This document shows positions 22,759-32,872 of a stretch of 64,000 bases of DNA, piece after piece. Numbering within the stretch: position 1 is the stretch's first letter; each line of letters opens with the position of its first letter. Under the pieces are notes generated by a model that had not been told where the DNA came from, did no database searches, and saw only the letters and a program-made list of their open reading frames with translations. Source of the stretch: Isochrysis galbana (lineage: Eukaryota > Haptophyta > Isochrysidales > Isochrysidaceae); the NCBI GenBank assembly GCA_018136815.1, contig CM030936.1:578831-642830 (forward strand), read 5' to 3'. Both the position numbers and the translations under genes were made by a program.

Positions 22759-24855
22759 ATGTTCAAGAACTTCACATCGGGCCTCGACAAGGGCAAGACG
22801 TTCCGGCCGAGGAGGAACCACCGCGAGGGCACCAAGCGCTACCAGCTGCACAAGTTTGCGCAGGCGAGGGAGGGTGGGGTGGGGTTGGGGGAAAGGGGAG
22901 GGGAGGGGGGAGGCGGAATGTGGGGGAGACGAGAAAGGCGTGGCGTGGCGGGGGGGGGGGGGGGGGGAAGCGAAGGCGAAGGAGAAAGGAAGGGTGGGGG
23001 TGGGGAGTGGGGGGGGGGACTGGGGGGAGCGAGGCTGGCCGGAGAGGAAGGGAAGTGGACAGGGAGGGGAAGGAGGGGGAGGGAGGCGGAAGTGAGACTT
23101 GGGGAGAGAGAGCGATGCATGCAGCACAGTAAAAACACGAGGGCGGCAGGGTACCTGTGTTGCGCAGAGCTAGATGCTAAGGGGCAAAAGAGAGGGGGGT
23201 GAGACTGCTCCCGCTCGCCTGCGACCTGCAACTCATCCGCCTTTCCGTGCACATGTACTCACGTGACCGACCAGGCAACATTGGGCACGGGCAATTTGCA
23301 CGAGGCAGTGACGCTCCCCTCGGGAGAGGACCAGAATGAATGGCTCGCCGTGAACACGGTGCGCCTTGGCCAATCCGAGCCACCGGGGCTGTGGCATGGT
23401 TGTGCATCGGCCAGTCTCGCCCGTCGCTCCATGCGCGAATCACCGCAGCAGACTCAACCTCGAGTAACACCCCGTTACCGACGCCCGTCTGCTGATGAAT
23501 TGTTGTGACTGCTCTCCACTATAGGTGGACTTCTTCAACGAGATAAACTTGCTCTATGGTGTTGTTGCCGAATTCTGCACCGAGTCATCATGTCCAGTGA
23601 TGTGTGCAGGGCCGAAGTACGAGTATATGTGGGCAGATGGGGCACAGGTGCCGCTGCTTCTCAACACCTTGCCCGACTTCCTGCCACACCCATCATGTAT
23701 TCGCTCCATTGCTAGCCGGGGTGGACCGAGCCGTGGATCCGCCCGATAGGCGAAGAAGGCTCAGGAAGCACCCCATGCGATCAAGCTCGCCATCTGTCGT
23801 CGTGAGGCAAGACGGGCCATTTAGCATTATCCCCTACTGATCCAACTCGGATGCCCTCACCTTCGCTCCAACTTGCCGAAGTACCTCGCAGATACGCAAG
23901 CCCATCGCCGTCTCAGCGCCCAAGTACGTCGACTACCTCATGACGTGGGTCCAGCATCAGCTTGACGATGAAAGGTTGTTTCCAACCCAGGTGAGCGCCT
24001 TTTGATACCTACCGCATTTTGATACGAGAAAGGTTCAGACTTGCCCACATGCTGAGTACTTGACACAACCCTTGCGCACCTCCCACTCGCAATTCGACGT
24101 TCGTTGAGAGTTATTTCCTCACCCGATGCACGCCAGATCGGCGTGCCCTTCCCTCCCGACTTTTTCGATGCGGTGCGCAACATCTTCCGCCGGCTGTTCC
24201 GCATCTATGCTCACATCTATTATTGCCACTTCGACAAAATGTCGGAGCTGGGCGCCGAACCGCATCTGAACACGTAAGGGTTATGGGGAGGGGGGGGGGG
24301 GGGGGAGGGGGGCTGCACAAGTTTGCGCAGGCGAGGGAGGGTGGGGTGGGGGAAAGGGGAAAGGGGAGGGGAGGGGGGAAGCGGGATGGGGGGAGAAGAG
24401 AGAGGCGTGGCGAAGGGGGAGGGCGGGCGGGGGGGGGGGATGCGATGGCGAAGGAGAAAGGAAGGTGGGGGGGGGGGGGGGGGGGGCAAGTTGTAGCATA
24501 TCGCTGGCCCTAGCGTGGAAGCGCGACCCGCCTTGTGCGAGTACAGTACGGTAACCCTAAGGCCCACCCTGTCTACCGACTCCTTGGCGGCAGCTGCTTC
24601 AAGCACTACATGTACTTCGTCTATGAATTCGACTTGATTCCACGCAAAGAGGAGCTTGCGCCATTGCAGGTACGCTACGCTGGCTTACCTACAGCGTCGT
24701 AGCTTGAATTGAGACGTGTTTGGCAGCCTGATGCTCTTCAGGCCAATGCACGCACCACCGACTCCTCGGTTTGCTCCCCTACCCAGGAGCTTATCGACAG
24801 GCTGATGGAACGCGACACCCAGCAGTTTGCGAAAGGAGCCGCCGCTGCTAGCTAG
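22759..24855 (+). CDS. MOB1: MOB kinase activator (MOB1 family), 7 exons
   Basis: Activator subunit of NDR/LATS kinases in the Hippo/mitotic-exit pathway. Exons 22759-22863, 23275-23358, 23525-23647, 23892-23990, 24137-24273, 24594-24669 and 24787-24855 join in frame to 230 aa, close to the usual ~215. Family hallmarks are present in order: [51 protein letters not shown] (zinc-ligand cysteines), [40 protein letters not shown] (zinc-ligand histidines), [16 protein letters not shown] and ELAPLQELIDRL. Intron 1 begins GCGAGG, a GC-AG intron: only that boundary rebuilds the conserved HKFAQ-ATLG joint. Intron 5 holds a copy of the exon 1/intron 1 border. Confidence 0.96.
24312..24490 (+). repeat. 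Copy of MOB1 exon 1 end plus intron 1 start, inside MOB1 intron 5
   Basis: CTGCACAAGTTTGCGCAGGC and the following G-rich ~150 bp repeat the sequence at 22846-23000, with small length differences in the G-runs. It includes the last six codons of exon 1 and the unusual GC donor. Confidence 0.85.
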
Positions 24856-25106
24856 GGGTGTCGGAACAGCCATTTCTTGGGGGTGCAGTGGACCGGAGGA
24901 GGTAAAACGGCTGGGCGAGGGGACGAGTGGGTATGGGCAAGGTAGACAAGAGGGAGATGAACTCGCGACAGTGGCGCTTACCTTTGGGACTAGCCGTGGC
25001 AACGTCTGGAGATGGCAACAACGAATGCGTAATTGCTCATAAAGGGCACATGATGCAAAGTTCCAGTGAGTGATTTCATGAGGCACCGGATGGAATCGGT
25101 AGCGGT

Positions 25107-25172
25107 TGATGGGCCAGTGCAGTGAGGGGCCAGTGCAGTGAGGGGCCAGTGCAGTGAGGGGCTAGTGCAGTG
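25107..25172 (+). repeat. ~17-bp tandem repeat, four copies
   Basis: Unit GGGCCAGTGCAGTGAG repeated about four times, last copy diverged. The surrounding stretch 24856-25913 shows no convincing gene. Confidence 0.85.
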
Positions 25173-25913
25173 AGAGTCTATAGGCGTATGGTGGGTCATG
25201 CTGGCAGCTGATGTGGTGGACCTAAGCGGCCGCACGGAAGGAGAGGGAGGCCGACACATGACAGCTTTCACCTGCCGCCCTCGACGCTCACGTCTGCGTC
25301 GTCTATACGCCATGATAACAAATCCGCGCACCGCGGATGCAGTGCGTGAGACGTTGGTGTGGACGAACGTGAAATGGGATGGCTTCGATGGCGACAGCTT
25401 TGCGTGTTGCGACGTGTGTGTACCCAATCTCCACGCGGTGACGTGAGAGGATTTACGTCCAACCTCTTGAGCTGCCATGCTTGAGGTGCAATTTCCCGGA
25501 GCGCGACAACAGGGAGGGGCGAAGTGCAGGAGTGAATATGTGCGATGTGCCCGGATGGCGTAATGATGCACAACGCGACTCGACCACGGCTACGGACTCA
25601 AAACGACTTGCTGTCGATTCATGGGCACGCACAACCGGCGAATGTTGGCGACTGTCGTTGGCCCGCTGCCATCAGCGTTATGTGTCATGTGAGGGATGAT
25701 ATGGTGTGTGATGTGTTTCTGAACCGCATGTACCAACGCGTCGGGACCTCGCTTACGTGAGGCTCGTGTACGTGTGCGAGCAGTGGTGCATGCGCGTCGC
25801 CATCGTCGCCTTGCCACCCACCCTCATGCAATCCATATTTGGTGTGGCACGTGCGTAATGATGACCATGTGATAGAGATGGAGCGACTTCAACTAACGCT
25901 ATAGTCAGTCGCC

Positions 25914-26655
25914 ATGGAGCGTGCCGGCGCGCCCTTCCTCTCTTTCGGGTCCCCTGCCGAGGGCGGCCCCCCAGCTGCCATGGAGCAGTCGCTTGTGAAG
26001 CGACCGCGTCCGCCGTCCGAGCGGCCGAGCAGGTGCGTGCGACTCGCGTCGCGCCACACGGCCCGTGGCCCCGGCCACACCATGCACAACAGACATGCTG
26101 GCCCCCCCATGGGGAGCAGCAGTCTGCAGACTCCAGCCGAACAAGGAGTAGAGGCCCGCAAGGCCGCTCCTCCATTGGGCATGCCTGATGGCGCAGGCCC
26201 CTTCCGCCTTGGTGACGGCCGCGCTGCTCCGGCAGCGCGACCCGAAACCAGGCGGCCCTCATGGGCACACAACACTGACAACTGACAAGGCTCCTCAACA
26301 AAACGCACAACACTCACCTTTGGATGAACACCACGGTAGGGCAGACACCACGCACAGCCAACCGCTCAGCCGACGCTATCCCACCCCACTCCCTCCACCG
26401 CCTCACCGCCTCTCCTCACTTACATCTCTAACACTCGCCACACTCACACATGTCTCACAGGAATCCGATCAAGATGAAGACCACCAGCTGGCAGATTCAG
26501 ACGCCATCTTTGACCTCTCAATCCGCCATCAAGAGGGTGAGCAGTGAGCTGACACTGAGCGGCACACGGCTGTCTACGCCACGATTGTTTGACTTCTTCT
26601 AGAGCTCGAGGGCGTGGACCCCGAGCTAGACTTCTGGGCCCGCTCAGCTAAGGGC
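25914..26655 (+). pseudogene. Hypothetical multi-exon gene, apparently interrupted by a LINE
   Basis: An ATG at 25914 opens MERAGAPFLSFGSPAEGG and VKRPRPPSERPS, ending at an AG|GTGCGT donor. Further on, an acceptor (TCTCACAG) at about 26460 starts the acidic stretch ESDQDEDHQLADSDAIFDLS. That stretch splices across a 66-nt intron (26537-26602, TTCTTCTAG acceptor) to ELEGVDPELDFWARSAKG. The coding sense ends at about 26655, where the inverted LINE begins. The intermediate exons do not join unambiguously. It could be a gene broken by the insertion, or one whose last exon ends near it; I do not recognise the product. Confidence 0.4.
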
Positions 26656-26659
26656 CCCG

Positions 26660-27083
26660 GCATATCGCAGTCAATGAGGACTGTGCGCAACCATTCCAAG
26701 CCAAATATGGCGAGACGGGCATTTAGATACACAGAGGAGAAAGATGTCGTTTCATGCCCGATTTTTGCCTTTACTACTACCAACCTCCCCGGGATAACTA
26801 CCGACCAAGATTCTACTACTATGTCGTCTCTGTCCTTTCTAATGGCTACCGCCACTCCGCTTCCGGGGTCGCCCCTAGTCGCGGGAGATTGGAACCAGTC
26901 CCATCCCATGGACCGGGCCAAGTTGCGCACCCTCAGGTGCCATCCATCGCTGTAGTGGTGTAACTCTTGTGCATAAAGGACATGGATTCCTCCTATCCTC
27001 GCTTGTGCTAGAGTAGACGCTAGTTTGTGTTTCGCTCCATTCAAATTGTATGTTGCAATCTTTATTTCGCTACTATTCACCAT
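26660..27083 (-). CDS. LINE ORF2, N-terminal APE-type endonuclease fragment
   Basis: About 140 residues from the ATG at 27083 match the start of an apurinic-type endonuclease as found in non-LTR retrotransposons: ATYNLNGAK (Asn in the NxNG-type motif), VLYAQELHH (catalytic Glu), GVAVAIRKD, and the SSVYLNA segment. It is cut after WLRTVLIDCDMP, where flanking host sequence begins, so the catalytic Asp/His end and all of the reverse transcriptase are absent. The ATG overlaps the ORF1 stop by 11 nt (27083-27073) in another frame, suggesting coupled translation of the two ORFs. Confidence 0.8.
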
Positions 27084-28725
27084 GGCGGTATAGGCAACTG
27101 ACTCCGTTTACACAGTAACCCGGATACGCTTTATTAGGTTTCAGATTGCATTTGACCATACAAATTTGTTTGCCCGTCGCGGGATCTTTCGCCCAACATC
27201 CAGGGATATTGTGGCTAGATGAGCATTGAACGACTTGCCGCCCTTTCGTGCGGTTATTCTTGCATTCTCCCGCCATGAATCGGCGGCATGGTGCCGCCTC
27301 TCCAAGGCCCATCAGGGCCCTGTAGTCCATAGCGTTGCTAGCGTCCCTTTGGCGCTTTCGTTGTTCCGCCTTAGCCTTGTCCTGCTCGCAGGTACATTGG
27401 CGGAAGCTGACTTGATTCTTGCGTAAGAACGATATAGCCCACGGCTTATCGTATCCTTTGCAGCCTCCGGGGGTGCCATGGATGGCTATTTCCCCTTCGG
27501 GAGTCACGCACTCGACCGAAGAACGGACCGCGTAGTCCAAGTTGAAACTTTCTCCGTCGTCGAGAGTCACAAAGAAATTGCGAGGAAAGCGATGCCCCAA
27601 GGCGGATGTGTCCGTGTAGACGTAAAAGTGCCAAATAGGGCGTTTGCCCGATTCGACTTTCGTGATTCCTTCAATTGTGGTTTTGGCTCGTTGTTGATTG
27701 CCCCTTAGCACGTGGAAACCTTCACGTTCCAGTGTACTCGCTAGATGTCGAGTTTTCGTCTTGTAAGCTTTCACCGGGTCAAAAATGCGAAACACGATGT
27801 AAGTTGCCACTTCTTTGAGAGAGGAACGGATGGCGCTAGACTTGCGAGGGGCTGAGTCGGCTAAAGCGCCGTAGGTAATTGCAAATTCATGCGGTACGCC
27901 CGAGAGGGTTGCTTGAAGGTTGTCGCCATAGGCGGCTTGGAATTGGTCGTGCGCGTCTTCATCGACATAGAAAATCCAAGGACCTTTGCGTCCTTTATCC
28001 ATCCCATCTGGGGTGGCATCCAAGCCTTCAAGCTTGGAGAGTAGGTACTTCATGTAGGTTGCCACATCCTCGCTTTTGATGTCCTTTTTGTCCTCGGCTA
28101 GCTGCGCTAGCTGTATGAAGAAAGGGGTGTCGTCCGGTTCTTCCTCCTCATCATGAGGTGGGGAGGCAAATTGTGTGGTGATGTTTTGAGGCGGATTTGG
28201 CTCCGATTGTGGGTCCGCTCGCTTGCGCGAGGGCGGCGGATTAGGCTTGGCTTGTTGAGGAGGGGCTTGTGTTGCTTCTTTGGGGAGTTTCCCTTTGGGG
28301 CCGGCCGCCTCAGCGTAGGACTTCTGTGCAATGTTGTTGGGGTGGTTGGAAGCCGTAAAGGCCCCAAGAATTGTTTGTTGTGTCAAGTGCCCGCCCACGA
28401 GGGGTGCACTGCTGGTAGGAGTTGCCACCATGGGGGTGGCAGCCAGGCTGCCACCCACCATGGGGAGTCCTTGGTGTACTGGCAAGCCAGTCGGGGCAGG
28501 CGGCAGAGCCAGGGACTGGCTCTGCTGGTCTGCAGGGAACAGGGCTCTCCCTGTTCCCTGCTTCTGTGCCTGGTGGGGAGGCGAGGGAGGCAGGATCATG
28601 TCGACGTCGCTGTCGGTTAGGGGGGCGACCTGTGAGCGCTTCGGCTCCGGCGGCTTGGGGCGGCCCCTGTGGGGCGTCGTGACGGCGGTGGGCTGGGGAT
28701 CAGGAGCGGTCGGCGCGCGCTCCAT
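27073..28725 (-). CDS. LINE ORF1 protein, 550 aa, with C-terminal CCCH-like zinc clusters
   Basis: Probable RNA-binding protein of the retrotransposon, complete and uninterrupted. Residues ~1-200 are Pro/Gln/Ala-rich and unstructured. The middle (from IFYVDEDAHDQF to WHFYVYTDTSALGHRFPRNF) looks globular. The C-terminus has two Cys/His clusters: CRRFMAGECK...QCSSSH, and YCVNGVSCLYRH (C-x5-C-x3-H). The open frame suggests a fairly young insertion. Upstream of the ATG only ~20 nt separate it from the inversion junction at about 28745. Confidence 0.8.
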   Translation of the reverse strand: MERAPTAPDPQPTAVTTPHRGRPKPPEPKRSQVAPLTDSDVDMILPPSPPHQAQKQGTGRALFPADQQSQSLALPPAPTGLPVHQGLPMVGGSLAATPMVATPTSSAPLVGGHLTQQTILGAFTASNHPNNIAQKSYAEAAGPKGKLPKEATQAPPQQAKPNPPPSRKRADPQSEPNPPQNITTQFASPPHDEEEEPDDTPFFIQLAQLAEDKKDIKSEDVATYMKYLLSKLEGLDATPDGMDKGRKGPWIFYVDEDAHDQFQAAYGDNLQATLSGVPHEFAITYGALADSAPRKSSAIRSSLKEVATYIVFRIFDPVKAYKTKTRHLASTLEREGFHVLRGNQQRAKTTIEGITKVESGKRPIWHFYVYTDTSALGHRFPRNFFVTLDDGESFNLDYAVRSSVECVTPEGEIAIHGTPGGCKGYDKPWAISFLRKNQVSFRQCTCEQDKAKAEQRKRQRDASNAMDYRALMGLGEAAPCRRFMAGECKNNRTKGRQVVQCSSSHNIPGCWAKDPATGKQICMVKCNLKPNKAYPGYCVNGVSCLYRHGE

Positions 28726-28767
28726 CGCTCGAACTATAACAATAGTTTTTGAGCTGAACGGAGCAGG

Positions 28768-29178
28768 GAAGACACCATCATAGACAACCTTTTTATATAC
28801 CCGATGGGCGACGCCCCAAAAGCGCTGTACACTCTATATATGTTGGCATGGAGATATATCATAACGGACTTCTATAGAATCCACTATGACAACATAGTTT
28901 TCTCGGAAGAATCAATTCTGATAAGAACAATAGAAAGATACACCGTATTGTGTAAAGCTCTATTATTCGCGTACGAGACCGACTCGGCGAGAACAGCCCA
29001 AGCGGGCATGGGTAGGCAACCCAAAAAAAGGATAGATCTAGGCGAGCTAAGACCCGCATTTCACATAAGCGACAAAGGCAGGCTCAAACCCAGCGAGGAG
29101 CTAGCCAAGCTAGCCGCCAAACTGGGAATCGAGCACGCTGTCCAAGAGACCGGGGAGCAAGGTGAAGAGGACGAATGA
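28768..29178 (+). CDS. LINE ORF2 C-terminal fragment
   Basis: Open from about 28752 (EDTIIDNLFIYPMG) through LAWRYIITDFYRIH, the same segment as at the left edge of the window, to a TGA at 29176-29178. The end (PKKRIDLGELRPAFHISDKG) corresponds to PKLKSPLELSTPPVFIEGHK in the copy at 44870. It is the last ~140 codons of ORF2; function of this tail is unknown. Confidence 0.75.
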   Translation, partial: EDTIIDNLFIYPMGDAPKALYTLYMLAWRYIITDFYRIHYDNIVFSEESILIRTIERYTVLCKALLFAYETDSARTAQAGMGRQPKKRIDLGELRPAFHISDKGRLKPSEELAKLAAKLGIEHAVQETGEQGEEDE

Positions 29179-29486
29179 ATCACTTAGGAAACCGATAAGA
29201 GAAGACACCACTAGAGGCAACGCGACCCAGACGGGACCCAACCACCTAAACACGACCGGGAAGACAAGACACACGCGAGAGCAAGACCAACACGCCCGCC
29301 CAGACCCCGCACTCCAAACCAGACCTCATGTAGCGCACGGAGGTCGGACCCCGGAAACCAAAGAAAAAGGAATGAAGGGGGGCAGGGGAAGAGGTGGGGA
29401 AAGGGAACTTAAGGGCGGTGTTAGTAGAAGCGGGAGATCCCGTCAATAGTAGGTGTGTAGCCCAGAATCTTCAGATGTTTTTTTTT

Positions 29487-30017
29487 TCACCGGACTCACA
29501 CAAGATACATTTTACAAGCTGTCACACCGCGATGAGGTTTGGTAGCGCTCCTTCGCTCTGAACCCTCGCTCCCACTCGCCCTTGGCATGGCACAATTCAC
29601 TAATGCGGCAACTCGAACAACTAGTGGGAGGCCGCAAAAGGACCCATGGCAGTTTCCCTCAACTCAACCGGGGCACTGGTGATGCTCGCTGCGTGAGACT
29701 GGGTCATTCACTGATCCCGATGCGTAACATTGGGTGGCAGCGGCAAATGATACAGCCGTGGCGTCCCGCCAACAAGGGAGCCAGGCACAAAATTACAATG
29801 GACTTCATGAATCCAGAGCACAGGCTGGCAAAGGCGGCGAGTGGATGCTGCGCAGGCAGTCCGCTTTGAGTTACAAAGTTAGCGCGGAAGTGCGCGTGGC
29901 CACCAAGCCCGCCCATCACCCTGGTAGCCTTGCATGGCACCATGTTACGAGCGACAAGTACTAAGTCTGAAGAGTGGGCAGTGGGCACAACTGTCGCCAC
30001 TCAGATGAAGATATAAT
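29487..30017. other. Intergenic stretch, nothing recognised
   Basis: No repeat shared elsewhere and no coding frame with supporting splice sites. Confidence 0.4.
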
Positions 30018-30731
30018 TCATTCCCTGGCGGGTTCGATCTGAAAGCCGGGTCGAGAGCGGCGATTTTTTTCGATGAGCCGCGAGAAGAGATGGAGGAGGC
30101 GCACCTCGGTGGGCAGCGGGGCCGTCGAGACGTCTTGCGAAACGTGGACGTGATGCATCATGCGGAGCACGCTGGCATGCGTGACGTCAATCGAGAGCAG
30201 GATGGAGGTAGGCGCGACGAGATTTGGGACTAGAGTGCCAAAGAGCGCGTAGTGCGTCGCGCCACCACCCTTCTTCAGCACGCGCATTGCCACCGGCTTC
30301 AGCCACGTCGAGCCCTGCAGCCGTCCATTCGTGATCTGCGAGACCTCCTCACTCACAAGCTCGACCATGGCCTTCCCATCGCCGTGCGCGCTCTCAGCGG
30401 CGGCGGCTGCGAGGTGGGCCAAGTGGCGGGAGAAGCGCCACGCCATCTCATTGGCGGGTAACGAGAGTACGCGCAGCGGGCGCAGGGGAGGCGCAGAAGA
30501 GCTGGGCCTGTCCTCTGGGTGGAGGCCGCTTGCAATCGCGAGGCCCTCAGCAGCGGCCACGGCCTCTGCAGCAAGGTCTCGGCCAGCGCGCGACGGGGGG
30601 AGATAGAAGCCCTCAAAGGATGCGACGGGAGACACGGCGCGAGCCGGGCGGGGGGGCCGGTGTGGCGGAGAGAGGGAGAGGGGGGGAGAGAAGGAGAGGG
30701 AGAGGGAGAAGAGGAGGGGGGCGAGAGTCAT
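30018..30731 (-). CDS. Hypothetical protein, 237 aa, single exon
   Basis: The frame from the ATG at 30731 starts with a hydrophobic Ser/Leu/Pro stretch (MTLAPLLFSLSLSFSPPLS) that could be a signal or transit peptide. An Ala-rich helical region (EMAWRFSRHLAHLAAAAAES) and a mixed, globular-looking end (ATHYALFGTLVPNLVAPTS, ILLSIDVTHASVLRMMHHVH, LPTEVRLLHLFSRLIEKN) follow. The pyrimidine tract upstream on its coding strand fits a gene start here. I do not recognise the family. A shorter start at the internal Met of EMAWRF is possible. Confidence 0.5.
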   Translation of the reverse strand: MTLAPLLFSLSLSFSPPLSLSPPHRPPRPARAVSPVASFEGFYLPPSRAGRDLAAEAVAAAEGLAIASGLHPEDRPSSSAPPLRPLRVLSLPANEMAWRFSRHLAHLAAAAAESAHGDGKAMVELVSEEVSQITNGRLQGSTWLKPVAMRVLKKGGGATHYALFGTLVPNLVAPTSILLSIDVTHASVLRMMHHVHVSQDVSTAPLPTEVRLLHLFSRLIEKNRRSRPGFQIEPARE

Positions 30732-30998
30732 TGGGAGGAGAGGGAATGAAGGGGGGAGGAACTTGGGTTGGGAAGAGAAACGGGAGAGAAGAGAGGGAAA
30801 AGCGGGGGGGGGGGGCGAGCAGCAGCAGGGGGAGGAGAGGAGAGAGAGTGTGTAGTAGTGGTATGAATATCGAGACTGTGGTCGATCAGAAAGAGAATGA
30901 TTGAACGAGGTCCACTTCTTTGAGGGGTGCCGCTCCCCCCCCCCGAGCCTTCTTCCTCTCTCTTCTCTTCACGAGAGAGAGAGAGGGGGGTGGGGGGG

Positions 30999-31102
<104 letters not shown>

Positions 31103-31733
31103 GGAGAGAGAAGAACGACCCTAGGGGAGCCGGACCAGGAGAGAGAGAAGAGCTAGGTGTTTTCTGAATGTTGGAGAGGAGGAGAGGAGAAGAGAGAGAG
31201 AGAGGCTGGACGGCGCGCGCGGCGGGCGCGAGTGGCTCTCGAGGACGGGAAAAAGAAACTGAGGAAAAAGAATACTGAAGAGAGAGAAGACAGATCTCTG
31301 GGGGGAGCTCTCTGGTGTGAATACAAATTGGAGAAGAAGGGGCATTGCAGCGGCCGCAGGATGGACGAGTGGAGTACTTTATAACGAGTACTTTATTTGC
31401 AGCTTCCTCTCGAAGCAGGGTCGTTCTGTTCCCCAGGCGCGGGGGCGGGAGGGGGGGGGGGCGGGGGGAGTTGGTTGGGGGGCCGACCCGTACATATTAC
31501 TATCTCTCAGACCGTCGGCCAGTCTCATGTACTTGATTCGTCGTACAGAGTTGGCCATTCTCACGTTGCAATGAGCAATGAATCTAGCCCGGAGCTGTGA
31601 CGAATTGGGAAGACCCATTGAGTTTGAGGGCAATAAAAAAACTTCTTAATGATCTCGCCGCGTGCGCGACTCTGCATGTCTAATATACAGCCACGCCCGC
31701 ATCCCTTTTCACACCTTCCACCTGCCTTGCGCT

Positions 31734-31977
31734 AGACACACACGGCAATATCGACAAACTCAAAAGGCCTGCCCGGATGCCCGGACCCCACACTCACACT
31801 CCGAACCAGGCCTCAGGTAGTGCACCGAGGCCGGACCCCGGAAACCGAAGAAAAAGGACAGAAGGGGGGCAGGGGAAGAGGTGGAGGGAGGGAAGTGAAG
31901 GGCGTTGTAGATAGCAGAGGCAAAGGAGACCCATAGCTAGTAGGCGAGTAGCCCCGAATCTTCAGAAGTTTTTTTTT
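31734..31977 (+). mobile_element. 5'-truncated LINE 3' end with target-site duplication
   Basis: The body matches the 3'UTR at 29320-29486 and 61219-61640 (GGCCGGACCCCGGAAACCGA block) and ends GAATCTTCAGAAG plus T-run. It is flanked by the direct repeat CCACCTGCCTTGCGCT at 31718-31733 and 31978-31993, a clean 16-bp target duplication. This fixes the T-run as the true 3' end of the element. Confidence 0.9.
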
Positions 31978-32499
31978 CCACCTGCCTTGCGCTTGCGGCC
32001 CGTCGGCCCGTCCCCTCGTTAGGGCGGTCAAACAGGGGCTTTTTAACTACTGGCTACTGGTAAGGGTTAGGCTGCATTTTCTGACCGTGGCGGCCGAGGC
32101 CCAATAAAAAGCCTTCGGGCGGGGGGTGTCGGATCCAGAGTATTTCCACAATACTCTAGACGGATCCGATGGCTTGTGTGTCTTTTAACTTTAGGATGGG
32201 CATTGTGTTCTTGAGAAGTGATCGCCGTTTACTTCGAGACTCTTCGTTGTGGCTTCGTTTCGGTTGGCTGCATTCTTCTCCGGACTCGTTTCTTTGATTG
32301 TGGCGACTGTTTACGTGAGTTTTCGGAGTGTCCCCTTGTTGACTGGGCGGTTTTGTGAGTGATGTGTGATCGTGGCTTGTGTCGCCATGTAGCGCGCGCG
32401 CTCCCTCTCTCATTCTCAAGATTGTGCTCTATGCCCCTTGAGACTTGCCCCACGAACAAGCACTCGCTTGTTTCGACAACACCGCGTCGAAATCGGCCG

Positions 32500-32588
32500 C
32501 GAGGAAGGGGAATGGGAATGGGCGTGGCTACGAAAGCGTACCCCAGTGCCACGCGTGACGCGTGAGGCGAGAATATTAAAAGGTTTTT
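32500..32588 (+). mobile_element. LINE 3' terminus fragment
   Basis: GGGCGTGGCTACGAAAGCGT through GGCGAGAATATTAAAAGG and seven Ts parallels 5350-5412 and 45270-45330. The 5' limit is not clear; it may extend further left. Confidence 0.6.
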
Positions 32589-32687
32589 TTAGACTGGCCA
32601 ATTCATCGTGTCCGTATGAACATTTTATATTTTGAAAAGGCCTGTGAATACGAATACAAGAATACAACATACAACGTGGGTAGGGGT

Positions 32688-32872
32688 CCTAGATGGGAAA
32701 TACGGTGCAGGGGCCTGCAAATACAGCCAAATACATATGTATTTGGCCTTCGGCCAAATACATTTCAAATACATTCGAGGCCTACCACCCAGGACACGCT
32801 TCAAATACAGCCAAATACATATATGTGTTTGGTCTCTAGCCAAATACGGTAAATACGTATTTCCCATCTAGG
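32688..32872. mobile_element. 185-bp MITE (hAT-like size of target duplication)
   Basis: Terminal inverted repeats CCTAGATGGGAAATACG / CGTATTTCCCATCTAGG (17 bp, perfect) with 8-bp direct repeats GTAGGGGT at 32680-32687 and 32873-32880. The interior is built from AAATAC/GTATTT motifs and an internal hairpin (GCCAAATACATATGTATTTGGC type). The flanks are a tandem duplication (TTTTGAAAAGGCC..GAATACGAATACAA at ~32627 and ~32910), and the second copy shows the site without the insertion. Confidence 0.85.

Larger units (their letters stand above)
26660..29486 (+). mobile_element. LINE insertion with 5' inversion (twin-priming structure)
   Basis: From 28768 to 29486 the plus strand carries the 3' end of a LINE: ORF2 C-terminus, 3'UTR, GAATCTTCAGATG and a T-run. 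Directly to its left, 26660-28745 is the same kind of element reversed: on the minus strand it reads 5'UTR, complete ORF1, and the first ~150 codons of ORF2, ending inside the endonuclease. The reverse transcriptase core between them is missing. This order (inverted 5' part, then 3' part with tail) is what twin priming produces. No target-site duplication was found. Confidence 0.75.

Noticed and set aside
29487-29520. Target-site duplication for the inverted LINE
   Set aside because: Sequence after the T-run (CACCGGACTC) does not match the left flank near 26650.
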